In this document: in pieces, positions 23,753-35,864 of the stretch
How positions within the stretch are numbered: the first letter of the stretch is position 1
How the letters are laid out: each line of letters opens with the position of its first letter
NCBI RefSeq assembly: GCF_018446385.1
Contig: NC_055996.1
Coordinates: forward strand, 126,962,532-127,026,531
Length of the DNA: 64,000 nucleotides
Reading direction: 5' to 3'
Origin: Zingiber officinale
Lineage: Eukaryota > Streptophyta > Magnoliopsida > Zingiberales > Zingiberaceae
The notes under the pieces: generated by a model
Told to the model about the DNA's origin: nothing
Database searches by the model: none
What the model saw: the letters and a program-made list of their open reading frames with translations, nothing else
Program-made: the position numbers and the translations under genes

Positions 23753-23839
<87 letters not shown>
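23753..23839. repeat. (TA)n microsatellite
   Basis: About 43 TA units without interruption. They begin at the end of the 3' LTR and end at a repeat that has an inverted copy at 33.4-33.8 kb, also next to (TA)n. Long Ile-Tyr ORFs here are translation artefacts. Confidence 0.97.
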
Positions 23840-23843
<4 letters not shown>

Positions 23844-24150
23844 AGCCTATGGACTTATTGTTGCGAAATGCTACGGACTTGCACATGTGGCATATCCCCG
23901 TCAATTATTTCTCATCCACGTCATTCTAGTTTTTTCCCCTTTTATTTTCCTCTCCTCGCCTCGCGATTCTCCTACCTCGCCGTGCCCTACCTCGGCTCGC
24001 GATTCTCCAAGCCTCACCCTGCCTCGCTGTGCCTTGCCTTGCCTCGCGATTCTCCAAGCCGCGCCCTGCCTCGTCGTGCCCTCCCTAGGGCTACAACAAT
24101 CTCTCGCCGCACCCTCCCTCACCGCGGTGTTCTCACCGACCTACTTCTCC
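23840..24150 (+). repeat. Dispersed repeat next to (TA)n, inverted copy at 33.4-33.8 kb
   Basis: From ACATGTGGCATATCCCCGTC (about 23883) through TTATTTCTCATCC and the repeated TCGCGATTCTCC words to ACAACAATC...CGCCGCACCCTCCCTC, it matches the reverse strand of 33380-33800. CCTCGC(G/C)-rich units of about 40-50 bp alternate with GCGATTCTCCAAGC. The family is not identified. Confidence 0.8.
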
Positions 24151-24533
24151 CTACCGCACCTAGAGCTCTCCATTGTTCGATGCGTGCATTCCCCACCGCC
24201 CTCCAACTCGAATTCGTGAAAGTGCAGAAGAGGTCATCCTCGGTGCCTGCCTCGTCAACGCCCTCAATAGTGACCACACCTTGATCATCCTCCGGGAGGC
24301 GGAATGCGAGCTCAGATCTGGCTTGGCGGTGGTGGGAGCCTCGCATTGGCAGAGAGGGGGCATGGAACATGGTGGCAGGAACTCCAAGGGAGGGGCCGAG
24401 CCCTAGGAGGGGCACATTGGGAGGTAAAACATTGCTAGGGTTACGGCTAGTACGTAGATCTAGGAGCATGAGGTGCATCTAGATTCGTCGTCGCCTCCTA
24501 AACTACCATGAGAACTAAGAAGGGAAGAGAGAC
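24151..24533. other. GC-rich stretch with an unrecognised 77-codon ORF
   Basis: The plus-strand ORF 24173-24406 (begins MFDACIPHRPPTRI; middle VILGACLVNALNSDHTLI) is not low-complexity, but I do not recognise it. It could be a captured gene fragment in the repeat or chance. No splice or promoter evidence is seen. Confidence 0.3.
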
Positions 24534-24683
24534 AAAGGTGTTGGTGCAATTGACCTCTAGGGTTTCGATGTTTGACAATATGACCAAGAGTTGACTCAAA
24601 CATGACTTGATGTTTGGGAGAGAGAAGTCTAGTCAGAACTAGATGACTAGCAAAGGTAAGTCCTAACCAAAGGTTAGGCAAAG

Positions 24684-24930
24684 TGGAAGTCCCGGTGAGT
24701 GAAGTCAGGCCCTAGTGAGTGAAGCTAGGTGGTGGAAGTCCCAGTGAGTGAAGCCAAGCCCTAGTAAATGAAGCTAGGTGGTGGAAGTCCCGGTGAGTGA
24801 AGTCGGGCCCTAGTGAGTGAAGCTAGGTGAAGGAAGTCCTGGTAGGTGAAGTCAGGCCCTAGTGAGTGAAGCTAGGGGAGGAAGTCCTGGTGAGTGAAGC
24901 CAGGCAATGGAAGTCCTAGTGAGTGAAGCT
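24684..24930. repeat. About 48-bp tandem repeat in the solo LTR
   Basis: Units with GTGGAAGTCC(C) at 24684, 24732 and 24781 and the core GTGAGTGAAG(T/C)CAGGCCCTAG are repeated about five times with variants. Each unit is itself an imperfect double of GTGAGTGAAG. Confidence 0.85.
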
Positions 24931-25787
24931 AGGTAACCCTAGGAGGTAACCCTATGTTATACTTGAATTATGTTAATACTATGTTAACTCAGTGTTGCAG
25001 GGAAGCTCAGCTAGGTCGACGGGCTGACCAGGTAGCTGACACGAAGTCCAGACAGGTCGAAGGGTTGACGGACGTCTGACAGGTAAGTGAAGGTAAGTCA
25101 CTGGAGGAGAGTGACTGTGAGGACGCGTTCCCGGGAAGGGAACATTAGGCGTTGATCTGACTTAGATCAATTTCGGATATCTAAATCGAGATCGTGACTA
25201 GATTCCGATTTCAAGGAGACGGAATCTAATTAATATTCTGTTTGATTTTAAACTATGCTAATACTCTATTTTGCAGGATATATATCTTGTATTTACCTTC
25301 GGACTAACATTTTCTTGCAGGAAGAAAGCTGCTAGAAAATAGGGTCCGAGCGCCCGGAAGCAAACTTTGTCCATTTCGTGTGTCGACGCGTGGAGCTTCG
25401 TGATTGGCTCGGCTACGTCATATTTAGGGTGCCCAAAAGGATCCAGGCGCCCCGAACCTCTTATATAAGGAGGGTAAAGGCTGGAGTCAACACACAACAA
25501 CGAGAAGATCTTCCACTGCTTGCTCTGTCGTGCTACTCTCCTGCGACGCTCCTCCGACAACACGCTTTTCTTGTCATTCCTTAGTTTTTGTCGGTATTAT
25601 TTTCCTTTAAAATCAATTATAACTTCATCTGTAATATTTTGAATTGCTAGTGGATTGCCCATCGAAAGTCCCTTCCGTGCGAGCCTTAGAGTAGGAGTCG
25701 ACACAGACTCCGAACCAAGTAAAAAATGACTTTTGTTAGCGTTATTTTTTCTTTTCGTTTATTCTTTCCGCTGCGTACTCTTTCTAA

Positions 25788-26949
25788 GGGGGCATTTGGT
25801 TCTTTCATAGGAATAGGAATCGGAATGAGAATCATTGTATTGTGGAATGGGAATGGGTATGAGCATGGATATCACTCTTAAAAATAATGTTTGATTAGTT
25901 GCATATTTTCTATCGGAATAAATCAAAATTTCCTTTTTTACCCTTAAAGAAAAATAAGAGAAAATATTAGATGTGAGAGAAAAATATGATAAAAGAGAAT
26001 GATGAGAGAAAAAGTGTGATGAGAAATAATGAAGAGAGAGAAAGTGTGATGAGAGAAAATGAGAAAAGAGAGTGTGATAGGAGAGAGTATGATAAAAGAA
26101 GATGAGAGAGAAAGTATGATGGGAGAGAATGAAGAGAGAAAAAATGTAATAAGAAAAAATGAGGAGAGAGAGTGTGATGAGAGAGATTGAGGAGAGAGAA
26201 AGTATGGTGAGAGAGAAAGAATGATGAGAGAAAAAGTGTGATAAGAAAAAAAGAGAACAGTGAGTGTGATGAGAGAGATTGAGGAGAGAGAAAGTATGAT
26301 GAGGGAGAAAGTATGATGAGAGAGAAAGTGTGTTGAGGAAAAAAAGGAGAGAGTGTGACAAGAGAGATTGAGGAGAGAGAAAGTGTGATGAAAGCGAAAG
26401 TGTGATGAGAAAAAAAAAAAGAGAAAAGAGAGTGTGATGGGAGAGATTGAGGAGAGAGAAAGTATAATGAAAGAGAAAGTATGATGAGAAAAATAAGGAA
26501 GAGAGTGCGATGGAAGAGATTGAGAAGAGAAAAAGTATGATGAGAGAGAAAGTGTAATGAGAAAAAAAGAGGAAAGAGAGTGTGATAGGAGAGATTAAGG
26601 AGAAAGAAAGTGTGTGTTAAAATGATGAGAGAGAAAATATGATGAGAGAGAACAAGGAGAGAGAAGTGATATGAAAGAAAAAATAAATAAATATATTTTG
26701 ATATTTGATATTAAGGGAGAAAATTTTAATTTTAGGTCAAGAATATTTTTGAAATAAGGGAATATTTTGATTGATGAAAATAGGGTAATGACTCATTGAA
26801 GGGGAGGTACATGGGAATGAGTTATTATCCAATTTCAAGGATTCATTCCCTTATTTGTATTCCTATTCCTATAATCCAAACATTAACAATGACAATCAAT
26901 TATTCTCATTCTCATTTCCCACTCATATTCCCCTAAACCAAACGCCCCC
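25788..26949. mobile_element. PIF/Harbinger (Tourist)-like element with TAA target duplication
   Basis: The termini GGGGGCATTTGGTT and AACCAAACGCCCCC are inverted repeats, and TAA flanks both (25785-25787 and 26950-26952). Sub-terminal stretches (TAGGAATAGGAATCGG and its near complement) extend the inversion. About 25980-26680 is a purine-only minisatellite of GAGAGAAAGT(A/G)TGATGA-type words. There is no transposase, so the element is non-autonomous. It lies inside the solo LTR and is therefore younger than it. Confidence 0.9.
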
Positions 26950-27324
26950 TAAATATTTAATCGCTATCACCCCTCCCCCCTCTAGCAAAATTCACGATCC
27001 AACAAAAGGTCGCAAGCAAATCTTGTGCAAAGTTTTTCGATTTTATCCGTTTGTATATTTAATTTGACGAATGTGCGTGCTAGACAATGAAAAGGAATGT
27101 GCGTTCCAAAGGTATTTTTGTAGCATTGTTAATCCTCCTAGTTCAGTTCAAGGCTCGATTAATATGTTTCAGTGCTCGACGAACCTCTTCTAATCTTTGA
27201 TCATTTTCTTGTTATGCATTTCTTTTCAGGTGTAATATCCCCTACGAATTATAGAACAAAGTTAACTTCCTCTGTCGCCATTCCCTTTACCTTCATCAAA
27301 CCATGTGAAGCTAGAGGACACTCG

Positions 27325-27810
27325 ACTTTGATGCTATGTTTACTCTAGAGTGTGGATGAGGAAAGGAAAGGAATTAATGATAGAAAGTTATCTTTGGAGG
27401 AAGAGAAAAGAAAGGGTGAAGAAATCTTTTCCTTTGCATACTTGTTTACCTTGATAGAGGAAGGTGAATACTTATGATGTAATTTTGTAAATAAAAAAGG
27501 GTGCATGCATCATTTTTTTGGTACATAGTATAATTTTGTGAGTTAAAAAGGTTACATGCGTCATTTTTTTTGGTATATGGGATAATTTTGTGAATGTAAA
27601 AGGGGTGCATGCGTCATTTTTTTTTCCATCCGCTGCTTTCCGTCCGATTTTGAGGTGATCGATTTTGGCTCCAAAATTATCCGCTGATGGATTGCGTTAC
27701 TTTTCCTTCGGAAAATTTTAATGAAGTAAACGACGGAAATTTTTCCACCGTGGAAACTTTTCCTTAATTTTACTTTCCACTCTTCCAAGTAAACAGAGCC
27801 TGAAAGACAT
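27325..27810. mobile_element. Possible MITE with three 51-bp repeats
   Basis: The left part has TATGTTTACTCTAGAG and the right part CTTCCAAGTAAACAGAGCC, which are imperfect inverted repeats. Inside, TAATTTTGTRARTNAAAAAGG...GCATCATTTTTTTGGTA is repeated three times at a spacing of 51-52 bp (27481-27633). No clear target duplication was found. Confidence 0.5.
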
Positions 27811-30060
27811 AAACCAGCGGATTCGTACTGAACAAAACCAAGAATTGAGATGCACAATGAGACTTCTGTCGGATATTCAACCTCGCCTTTTTCCAGGAAG
27901 CCTATGATTGTGAAGACCAAGATTCTAACTGAAGGGGAGAAAGGAAAGTTCTAAGAACCAAAGGCTGAGTAGATAGATGACTTCTCCCTTTCTCCTAAGA
28001 TAGCACTGTGCACATTGAATCTTTTTACTTTTGCTGCTTATTTATAGTGGGAAATCTTAGAATTTCACAAGGCTATTCTCTTCCGATCCCATCTTTCAAT
28101 TATTTTTTATGACTTTAGTTTTGTTTCGACTTAAGGTTGATTTGTTACACAGTTAATAAGTTAATGTATGCATGGATCCAAGGCGTAGTCATGAAGGGTT
28201 GACCCGTAGGGAGCAGCTGGGCACAGAAGGGTATTGCAAAGGTAGACTAACCACCACCGAGGAGTCCGGCGAGGAGTACGTATAGAGAGAAGGCATCCCC
28301 ATTGATGAGGCAATGTAAACTTGTGTCACGACCATGGAAGGATGTTGGCTTGTTTGATTTGGCATGTATGGTTTAGCTAGTGGTGTGTAATCTATAATTT
28401 GGATCAGGTTCAAAACTACCATCAGAAAAATAAAGTACAAATAGCATTTGACTATTACGCTAATTGAACAAATGGTGACAATTAGAACAACAAGAGCAAA
28501 TGATGTGATCAAATAGAAGGTTGAAAAGCATGAACATCACAAACGAATGAGTCTGTAATAAAGAACTTCCACTTACTAGGAACTTAAAAGTTCAGGTTTT
28601 CAGTTAAACCCAAACAATAGACTTGAAAACTGATCGAATAGTAGCGCACCACAACCACCAAAATTCGTCTTTGAAACGGAAACAAACCAATGAGACCCCA
28701 TGTGTGCATGGTCATGGACGGGTAGGATTTCCAACCCCAACTGGGCGAGTGCCTTGGGCAAGCTTTGTAAGATCATCCTGCAGTAAAAATCACATGTGAA
28801 TTAGTGAAGCATTCATCCGATCGAAGCATTAATTCACAGATGTGCATCTATTTGCAAGATACATCTTTTAGTGATTCACTGAGGGAATAAATATAATAAT
28901 CACAATAGTTTCACATTACTTTACAAGCTAGTATTAACAAAAATTAGGATGTATGATATGGTTTATACGACATCAGTAAATACATCGAGTGACTCAAGTG
29001 CCGACTTGTAGGATGGATATCTGAATTGCAACAATAGACACAATATCAGTAATAAATTAGATTCAATACAACTATAAAAATAAAAAATTCCAGCACTTAT
29101 CGTTAACTGCTCATGGATCAACACTCATCTCTTTCTATTCTCCTAGTTGTTCAAAGATCTCAATAAAAAGAAGATCCGAACAAAACACATTTATTATGCA
29201 GAATACATACTGAACTTCACCACAAATTAGGTTCATCAAGTAGATTCTTATTAAAACATATACCACATATATTAAGCAAACTACATACTCTAGAAATATG
29301 CCTTCACAATTTAGCACAACTATTAAGAAACTCATTCACATAAACAGTGATTATAAAATCAAAAGTCGCCTTGTAACTTCCATTTTGTAAATATAGCATA
29401 GCATTCATCCATGCACCGAGAGTGTTGTCATAATGGAACTAGGAGCTAGAACAACATTGAAATAAAGCAACACATACTAAACTTGCAAGAAGGACAGACT
29501 GATGCTTGTATTCTTTCCAACCTTGTCTAAAAACATCCAACCTTGCTCATGGTACTTGAATGTTAGATATCCATATGTTTTAACACATCAGAATAAAACA
29601 AAGTTGATAAAATGTCATATCGCATGTAAGTTTTATTAAGTCATTAAATTGTATTTCGACAACAAAATATCAAAAAGTGAAGCATCAGCTATCTACAAAA
29701 TTTAAAAGAGCAAGTTGGAAATTATATTTGCATTACTGAACTAGCACAATAAAAGCAAGATGAAATGTACTTTGTAATTGTACAAACAAAGGAAATAGGT
29801 GATTACCAGCCATAGATAATTATAAATATCCTACCGCATGTTGTTAGAACCTTTAGCCATAAAGATAATTATTAACTCTATTTTCTCAATCAACCACTAT
29901 AATTTAATAAAATAAAACTTTGATAGTACCAGCTAAAGATGTCAAATCTGCTTCATATGTGTCGTCAATGCTATTATGATAATTATCTTCAGTTGTCTGA
30001 CAATTGACATATAATCATATTTACAAAATGTAATAAAAAAAGAATTTGAGTTTGCAAATA
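27811..30060. other. No gene recognised
   Basis: AT-rich DNA with a few short hydrophobic ORFs on the minus strand (28189-28512, 29135-29335) that have no recognisable domain and no supporting splice or promoter context. The right end may hold 3' flanking sequence of the FAR1-related pseudogene. Confidence 0.4.
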
Positions 30061-30063
30061 AAA

Positions 30064-32260
30064 TTATAATAGAAATGCATAATTAATTGGCATATACTTT
30101 TGCTGCAAAATTGAATAGTTGCGTTTGTCATGTGACACACCTCGATGTCCGCATCCATGACATATCCTGAACTTTGAGATTGACTTATCCTTTGATGATT
30201 TCAATCTCTTTCCACATCCCTTTGTTCTTACTGAAGAAGGATCAATAATACCAAGGTCATCATCCATGGATTTCTTCCTTTGACTTCCATCACCACATGT
30301 TTTACTATTGTTCATCTCTTGAATTTTGTTGTAGATATAATCAAATTGTTCATCTAAGAAGGTTGTCCCCTCATCAGTTAAAGATGCATTGTCAATTAAT
30401 ACTGAAGCTTTAGAGGATAACCTCGAGTGTCTCGACATCAAAAATCTTTTTGGATTTGGATCATCAATGAAAATTTTCTCTCCCAAAGCATATATTCCCC
30501 CAACCTTTGCATCTTGTGTCCATCGTTTGAGTATATACATATCAAGCAAATGAAACACTTGGTTGATACGAAAGAATGCTAACATATGCCTACATGGAGT
30601 GCCCTCAAATTCAAATTTCGTACAACTACACGATATGTAGTCCCTCTGTTTATCATGTGTGAGCAACCTTAGTTTAGAGGAAGAACAACTTTGAAATTTC
30701 ATCACATGGTAAACCACTGAGTCAACTCCTGTAAATGCCTATTATACATAATAATCATGACTCTCAGTCATTTCACTTTGAAACTCCAACCATTTTTTTG
30801 TGTAAATTTTAACCATTTAAGTTTCCATTAGCTAGTTTATCTTAATCTTGGGTTGCTCATTCATATCAATATGATCTGCAACTAACTCATTATGTCTTTG
30901 GTGTCTCAGTGCCCTATTGAAACGGGTGATAAAATTCATCAATGAGTTCTTATTTGAGATATATCTCTTGAAAAATGAATGTGAGCTTTCAAATTTCTGA
31001 CTATTTGACATTCCAGCACAAAATACATGCCTAAAATAAACTAACACCCACTTATGTCGTAATTCATACATCAACGACAACCAATCGTTCTTATCCAAAT
31101 TAGCACACTTGATAACCTCTTTCCATGACTTTTCAAATTCATCAGGTGTCCTAGAATTTGCAATGACATTTTTTATGCTTTGATAGTGTTTTTGAAAAGT
31201 TAAAGAGTGTAATTTATCTGGGAATTTATTCAATATGTGCCACAAAAATATCGATACACTGTTTGAGGGAAAACTTGTGCAATGACTTTTGTCATAGCAG
31301 GATCTTGATCAGTGATGATAACGTTTGGTGGATTTTTAGACATGACTTCTATAAACTTCTTAAACAATCAAACAAAAGACTCAGTTTTCTCATCACTTAA
31401 AAACCCGCAACCAAAAATAATAGTCTGATGATGATGATTAACTCCTACAAATGGTGTCAAGATCAAGCCATATGTGTTGGTGTTATATGTCATATCAAAT
31501 ACAACTACATCACCAAATACACTATATGCCCTCCTTGATACATGATCAGCCCAAAAACAATTAATAAATTTGTTATCTGAATCAGTCTTGTAATCAAAGA
31601 AAAAAGCTGAAATCTTTTCTTGCTCAGATGTAAATAACTCGATCAGTGTTTCGGCATCTATACCCTTTTGTTCATCTCTTAGGTTTTTCTCAAAGTTTCT
31701 AATATCTCTTTCTGGCAACCTACCCTCTCAGACCCTCCATACTCTATCTCCAATAATCGCATTTGTTGACAAGTTGGTATATTGGTTTTTGAAAATTATT
31801 TAGTCAATGTTCTTTTTACTGCAGAAACATTATGATGTGAACGTAGCAAATGCACCTTTGATGGAGTCGAGAGTGGATGATTATGTGTTTCTATGAAGTT
31901 ACTGACAACCCAATTAGGTCTAGTCTGTTTCTTGACAAGTACAATATTTCACTTACAATCCGTTCTAACTGCGCCACGTGCTCTTTCCCTTTTCAGTTGA
32001 TCAGCTTTTGCATGTTTAGCATTTCGCATTAGATCTGTATGACCTTCTTTAAAACATACAATTTGTTTCCATATCACTTCATTTGTCATCTTATTTTTCT
32101 TGCTTGTGTTTATACTCGAACTAAATCTAGCTTCTCGTGCATATTGATTATAAAATGAATATACCTCCTCTAGTGATGAGAATTCATCCCAATTTTTTAC
32201 TTTCGATCATCTACAACTTGGGGAATATATTCCTGATCATCAACTCTATTTTCTTCTATT
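30064..32260 (-). pseudogene. FAR1/FHY3-related (FRS) gene, broken
   Basis: Minus strand, from right to left. A shattered FAR1 DNA-binding domain lies at about 31850-32260. A MULE transposase domain follows (31368-31718 and 30832-31340: FWADHVSRRAYSVFGDVVVFD, PPNVIITDQDPAMTKVIAQVF, HILNKFPDKL). Then come the SWIM zinc finger CSCTKFEFEGTPCRH (about 30590-30640) and a C-terminal zinc-knuckle-like CHGCGHRGVSHDKRN. FRS proteins are transposase-derived nuclear transcription regulators. Here a Trp codon after TESFV is a TGA stop (near 31368), a frameshift follows AQVFP (near 31260), and other stops lie near 30720-30830 and throughout the DNA-binding part. No terminal inverted repeats were found, so a decayed host FRS gene is preferred over a Jittery-type MULE. 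Confidence 0.82.
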
Positions 32261-32749
32261 TCTGGGGAATGTCATATTATATTTGAGAAGAGATAAGTAG
32301 ATAAATAAATAAAAACTACAACTTATTTCAATTTAAACTCAAAATTGCAAGTATTAGACCATTAGATCATTTTATAAAAACTACAACTTATTTCATTTTG
32401 AATTTCTACCATTTGATAATTTGTCAGATTTTTAGCTACTTCGATCAAAAAAATCTAATTAATACCACTATAGGCTTTCAAAAAAAAATGATGACTAAAT
32501 CAAATCAAATAAGATAGTCATAACAATAGTTTGGTTTCCATGATATAGAAGGAAATATTTTACAAATATCATTATGGTTGACCCCTTAACTATACATACT
32601 ACTCATCTTTATAGGACTTCTATATAATTTGACTTATGGGGACAATTCAATCAAATGCTTCTTCAGGCGTACTATTTAAAATCAATCTTAAATATATTGT
32701 ATAATCAACAAACATGTTGTGTGTCTAAATCTACGATAGATTGAACATG

Positions 32750-33262
32750 AAAAAGGAAATATATATATATATATGTGAATGGAATACAACTAAAATTATA
32801 TAAGTATGGCTAGGGAAGTTTACACCATATATCATGACATAATAAAATAATGACAATTATAAAAATTATTGATAGGACAAATCTATGCACTTATAAGCAA
32901 TCTGATTCCACTTTCAGGTGTGCTAAAATTTTCAATTACTATTTATTTACGAAAAATTTAGTTTTGTAGTAATTTGTAAGTTCTTCCATAATAATTCTAC
33001 AATAGACTAAATAGGAAAAACGAAAATAAATATATATGTGAATGGAATACAATAAAATTTATGTAAGTATGGTTAGGAGACTTTACACCCTATATCATGA
33101 TAGTAGAATAAACCAATGGCAACTATAAAATTGTTGGACAAAATATGACAAACCCATGCATATATAATCTGGTACTACTTTCATATGTGTTAACTCTTTC
33201 AGTTACAGTTTCTTTATGAATAATTTAGATTTGTAGTAATTTGAAAGTTCTTTCACAATGAT
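32750..33262. repeat. 263-bp tandem duplication
   Basis: ATATGTGAATGGAATACAA begins copies at 32771 and 33034. The similarity runs to TTTGTAGTAATTTG(T/A)AAGTTCTT at the end of each unit, with many substitutions and small indels. It is AT-rich and non-coding. Confidence 0.75.
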
Positions 33263-33379
33263 TGCATAGTCATACCTATCTACTTCGAGTGATGAGAAGA
33301 AGAATGAGATCAGAAAATATGAATAGCCAATTGTAACTAAAGTCTTTGCTCTTTTTGGATGCCTAGAAAGTATATCAAG

Positions 33380-33947
<568 letters not shown>

Positions 33948-33955
33948 CATATATC

Positions 33956-34370
33956 TCTTGCGCGACGACACAGTGCGCGACTGTGCACATCACGCAGGAT
34001 ATCAGTTTTGTTTTTTTTTATTTTAATTATTTTTTAAATTTTGAATTAAAAAAATAATTAAAATATTTTTTTAAGATTTTATTTTTAGAGTTGATGTTTC
34101 CCAATTGGGTTATAATTTGTAAACTATTTTTTTTTTAAGATTTTACCCCTAGGGTTCAGGCTTCCCAATTGGATTATAATGTTTAGTAAAAAGAAAAATT
34201 AAAAATGAAATAAATTTAAGTATTTATGGAGTATTGTAATGTATTTAGAGGATATATTTATGTATTAGGGATTTATATAAACAAATATTGATTTTTTTAA
34301 TTAAAATTTTTAAAAAAAATTAATTGAAAAAAAAAGTCGGATATGCTCTGCGCGCTCAGCATACCACGAC

Positions 34371-34380
<10 letters not shown>
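33956..34380. repeat. AT-rich element flanked by TA tracts
   Basis: GCAGGATATCAGTTTTG followed by T-rich then TTTTGAATTAAAAAAATAA matches 42590-42700 (ACAGGATATCAACTTTG...). Another (TA)n tract begins at 34371. A short GTGCGCGACTGTGCACATCACGC-like CG-rich head stands next to the left TA tract. This layout, a unit between two TA tracts, recurs in the window. Confidence 0.6.
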
Positions 34381-34407
<27 letters not shown>

Positions 34408-35390
34408 TTGTAAAAGTTTGATAAATTTATCATAAATTTTTAGGATCCGTCTTATTAAAAATAATAAAATTTTTAAATTTTAATTCAATAAATTGAGAGT
34501 TTTGAATTTTTAAATGGTACGTTAAAACTTGGAAGAAGAGAAAGGAATTGTTGAGAAGGGTAAAAAAAACGGTCGTGTAATTTTAATATTACGAAAATTA
34601 AGTAAGCAAAATGAAAAATACCGAAACTCTCGGCGTAGTTGCCGTTTGAAAGATGGTTGCAAAGTGGCAATATAACATTTTAAGAAAGGCAAAGTCCACA
34701 AGGGAAGCAAAGAATTTCTTGAATGAAAAAATTTGCATGTAATCCTGGCAAACATAATTTTGTATGTCGTCTTATTGAAATAAATTTTTATTTTCACTCC
34801 TTAGTTAAATATACTTATTTAATTATTTTTGATATTTTAAATTTAAAAAGTCTAAAAATGAATATAATTTTTCTTAAATTCAGTACATTAAATTAGAATA
34901 TAGTATAATTTTTATCAAATTGAGCACAATTCTTTTTCCATCTCAATTGATGAAAAATATACTAGATTTTCTTTAAATGGTACTCAATTGGATGAAAAAT
35001 ATATTAAAATTTCTTTAAATGGTACTCAATTGGATGGAAAATATATTAAATTTTCTTTAAATGATGTTGAATTTAAAAGAATTATATTAAATAGGAAAAA
35101 AATCATACTCAATTTAATAGAAAATATACTCGATTTTATTTTAAAGTGTTGAATTTAATAAAAATTCTATTTATTTTTAGATTATTTATATTTAAAAATA
35201 TGAGAATATGAAGGTTAATTTTAACTAAGACCAAATAAATTACATAAATCAGCTTTTGCCTTAAAAAAAAAAAAATCAAACTGCGTATTTAGCTTTGAGT
35301 TAAAGTGCATAACTGAGTGAATAGCACGTTCTGCTGCTGCTGTTTGCAGTCTTCACGTCGCGTGCCACGAGAGAGGCCGCGGACTTGTGA
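34381..35390. other. AT-rich spacer upstream of the gene island, with 42-bp repeats
   Basis: CTTTAAATGGTACTCAATTGG recurs at 34971 and 35013 and in part at 35055 (period 42). No coding region is supported. The stretch just before 35390 becomes GC-rich, as expected of the 5' region of the following gene. Confidence 0.5.
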
Positions 35391-35399
35391 AGCATAATA

Positions 35400-35689
35400 A
35401 TGAGCAGCAGCGGCAAGAGGCTTGGGGGTGGCAGGCCACCGACCGGCACGCCGTCCCCTGCCTGGTCTTCCGTCTCGTCGTCGCTTCTCTCCTCGCCGGC
35501 GCCTCTATCTTCCACAACATCTCCAAGCCCAACCTTGTCCTCCTCCGTGTCCTTCCCTCTTCTAGCTCTTTAGTTGGAGCGCCTCCTGTTCGACTGAATG
35601 CCACTGAAGCTTAAATCTCGCCCTTGCAGACTCTGCAGCCGGTGAATCAGCCCCCATCCGCTGAAGCCGAGCAAGGTGATGTCAAGTAG
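35400..35689 (+). CDS. Small single-pass membrane protein gene, unknown function, apparent frameshift
   Basis: From ATG 35400 the frame reads MSSSGKRLGGGRPPTGTPSP. After a Trp codon near 35465 the sense moves by one base to a hydrophobic segment, LVVASLLAGASIFHNISKPNL, ending at 35536. A 93-bp intron (35537-35629, GT...TTGCAG) would join this in phase to TLQPVNQPPSAEAEQGDVK and the stop TAG at 35687-35689. The predicted length is about 65 residues with one membrane span. The parts fit a small conserved-looking plant membrane protein that I cannot name. Exon 1 is 137 nt, one short of the expected multiple, so either a base is missing in the assembly or the gene is newly broken. It ends 175 bp before the acyltransferase ATG on the same strand. 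Confidence 0.5.
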
Positions 35690-35864
35690 CGAGCTGGATC
35701 GGTAGTTCGATTGGATCAATCTGGTGGATACTTTGCTTGTTGCAATTTAAATCGACTTCTTTGTCAGCTGTAGAATTTGCTTTATTTTTCAATTAGCGCA
35801 AACGATAGAAGTAGTAGAAAAAAGGAGTGGCCTTTTGGCCGGCCGGATCCAGAAGAGAGCGATA

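Larger units (their letters stand above)
24539..27004 (+). mobile_element. Solo LTR with 5-bp target duplication AAAGG, split by a DNA transposon
   Basis: It begins TGTTGGTGCAATTG and ends CACGATCCAACA. AAAGG flanks both sides (24534-24538 and 27005-27009). It is 2466 bp including the 1162-bp insertion at 25788-26949. Inner segments (AGGTCGACGGGCTGACC..., CACTGGAGGAGAGTGAC, GAGGACGCG) are shared with the LTRs at 50130-51400 and, in reverse, 52072-54748, so all belong to one broad LTR family, probably copia. Confidence 0.92.

Noticed and set aside
9254-23756. Target duplication of the Ty3/gypsy parent
   Set aside because: The five bases on either side (TACAC, GGATA) do not match. The right side has been overtaken by (TA)n.
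23730-24284. 184-codon ORF starting with Ile-Tyr repeats
   Set aside because: It is a translation of (TA)n and the adjoining dispersed repeat. The inverted copy at 33380-33946 gives a similar artefact.
24173-24406. 77-codon ORF in a GC-rich repeat
   Set aside because: Not recognised and not supported by neighbours; noted only as unassigned sequence.
25759-26361. 200-codon Ser/His/Leu/Phe-rich reverse ORF
   Set aside because: It is a translation of the purine minisatellite in the PIF/Harbinger-like element.
28189-28512. 107-codon hydrophobic reverse ORF
   Set aside because: One membrane-like stretch only, no conserved motif, no splice or promoter support.
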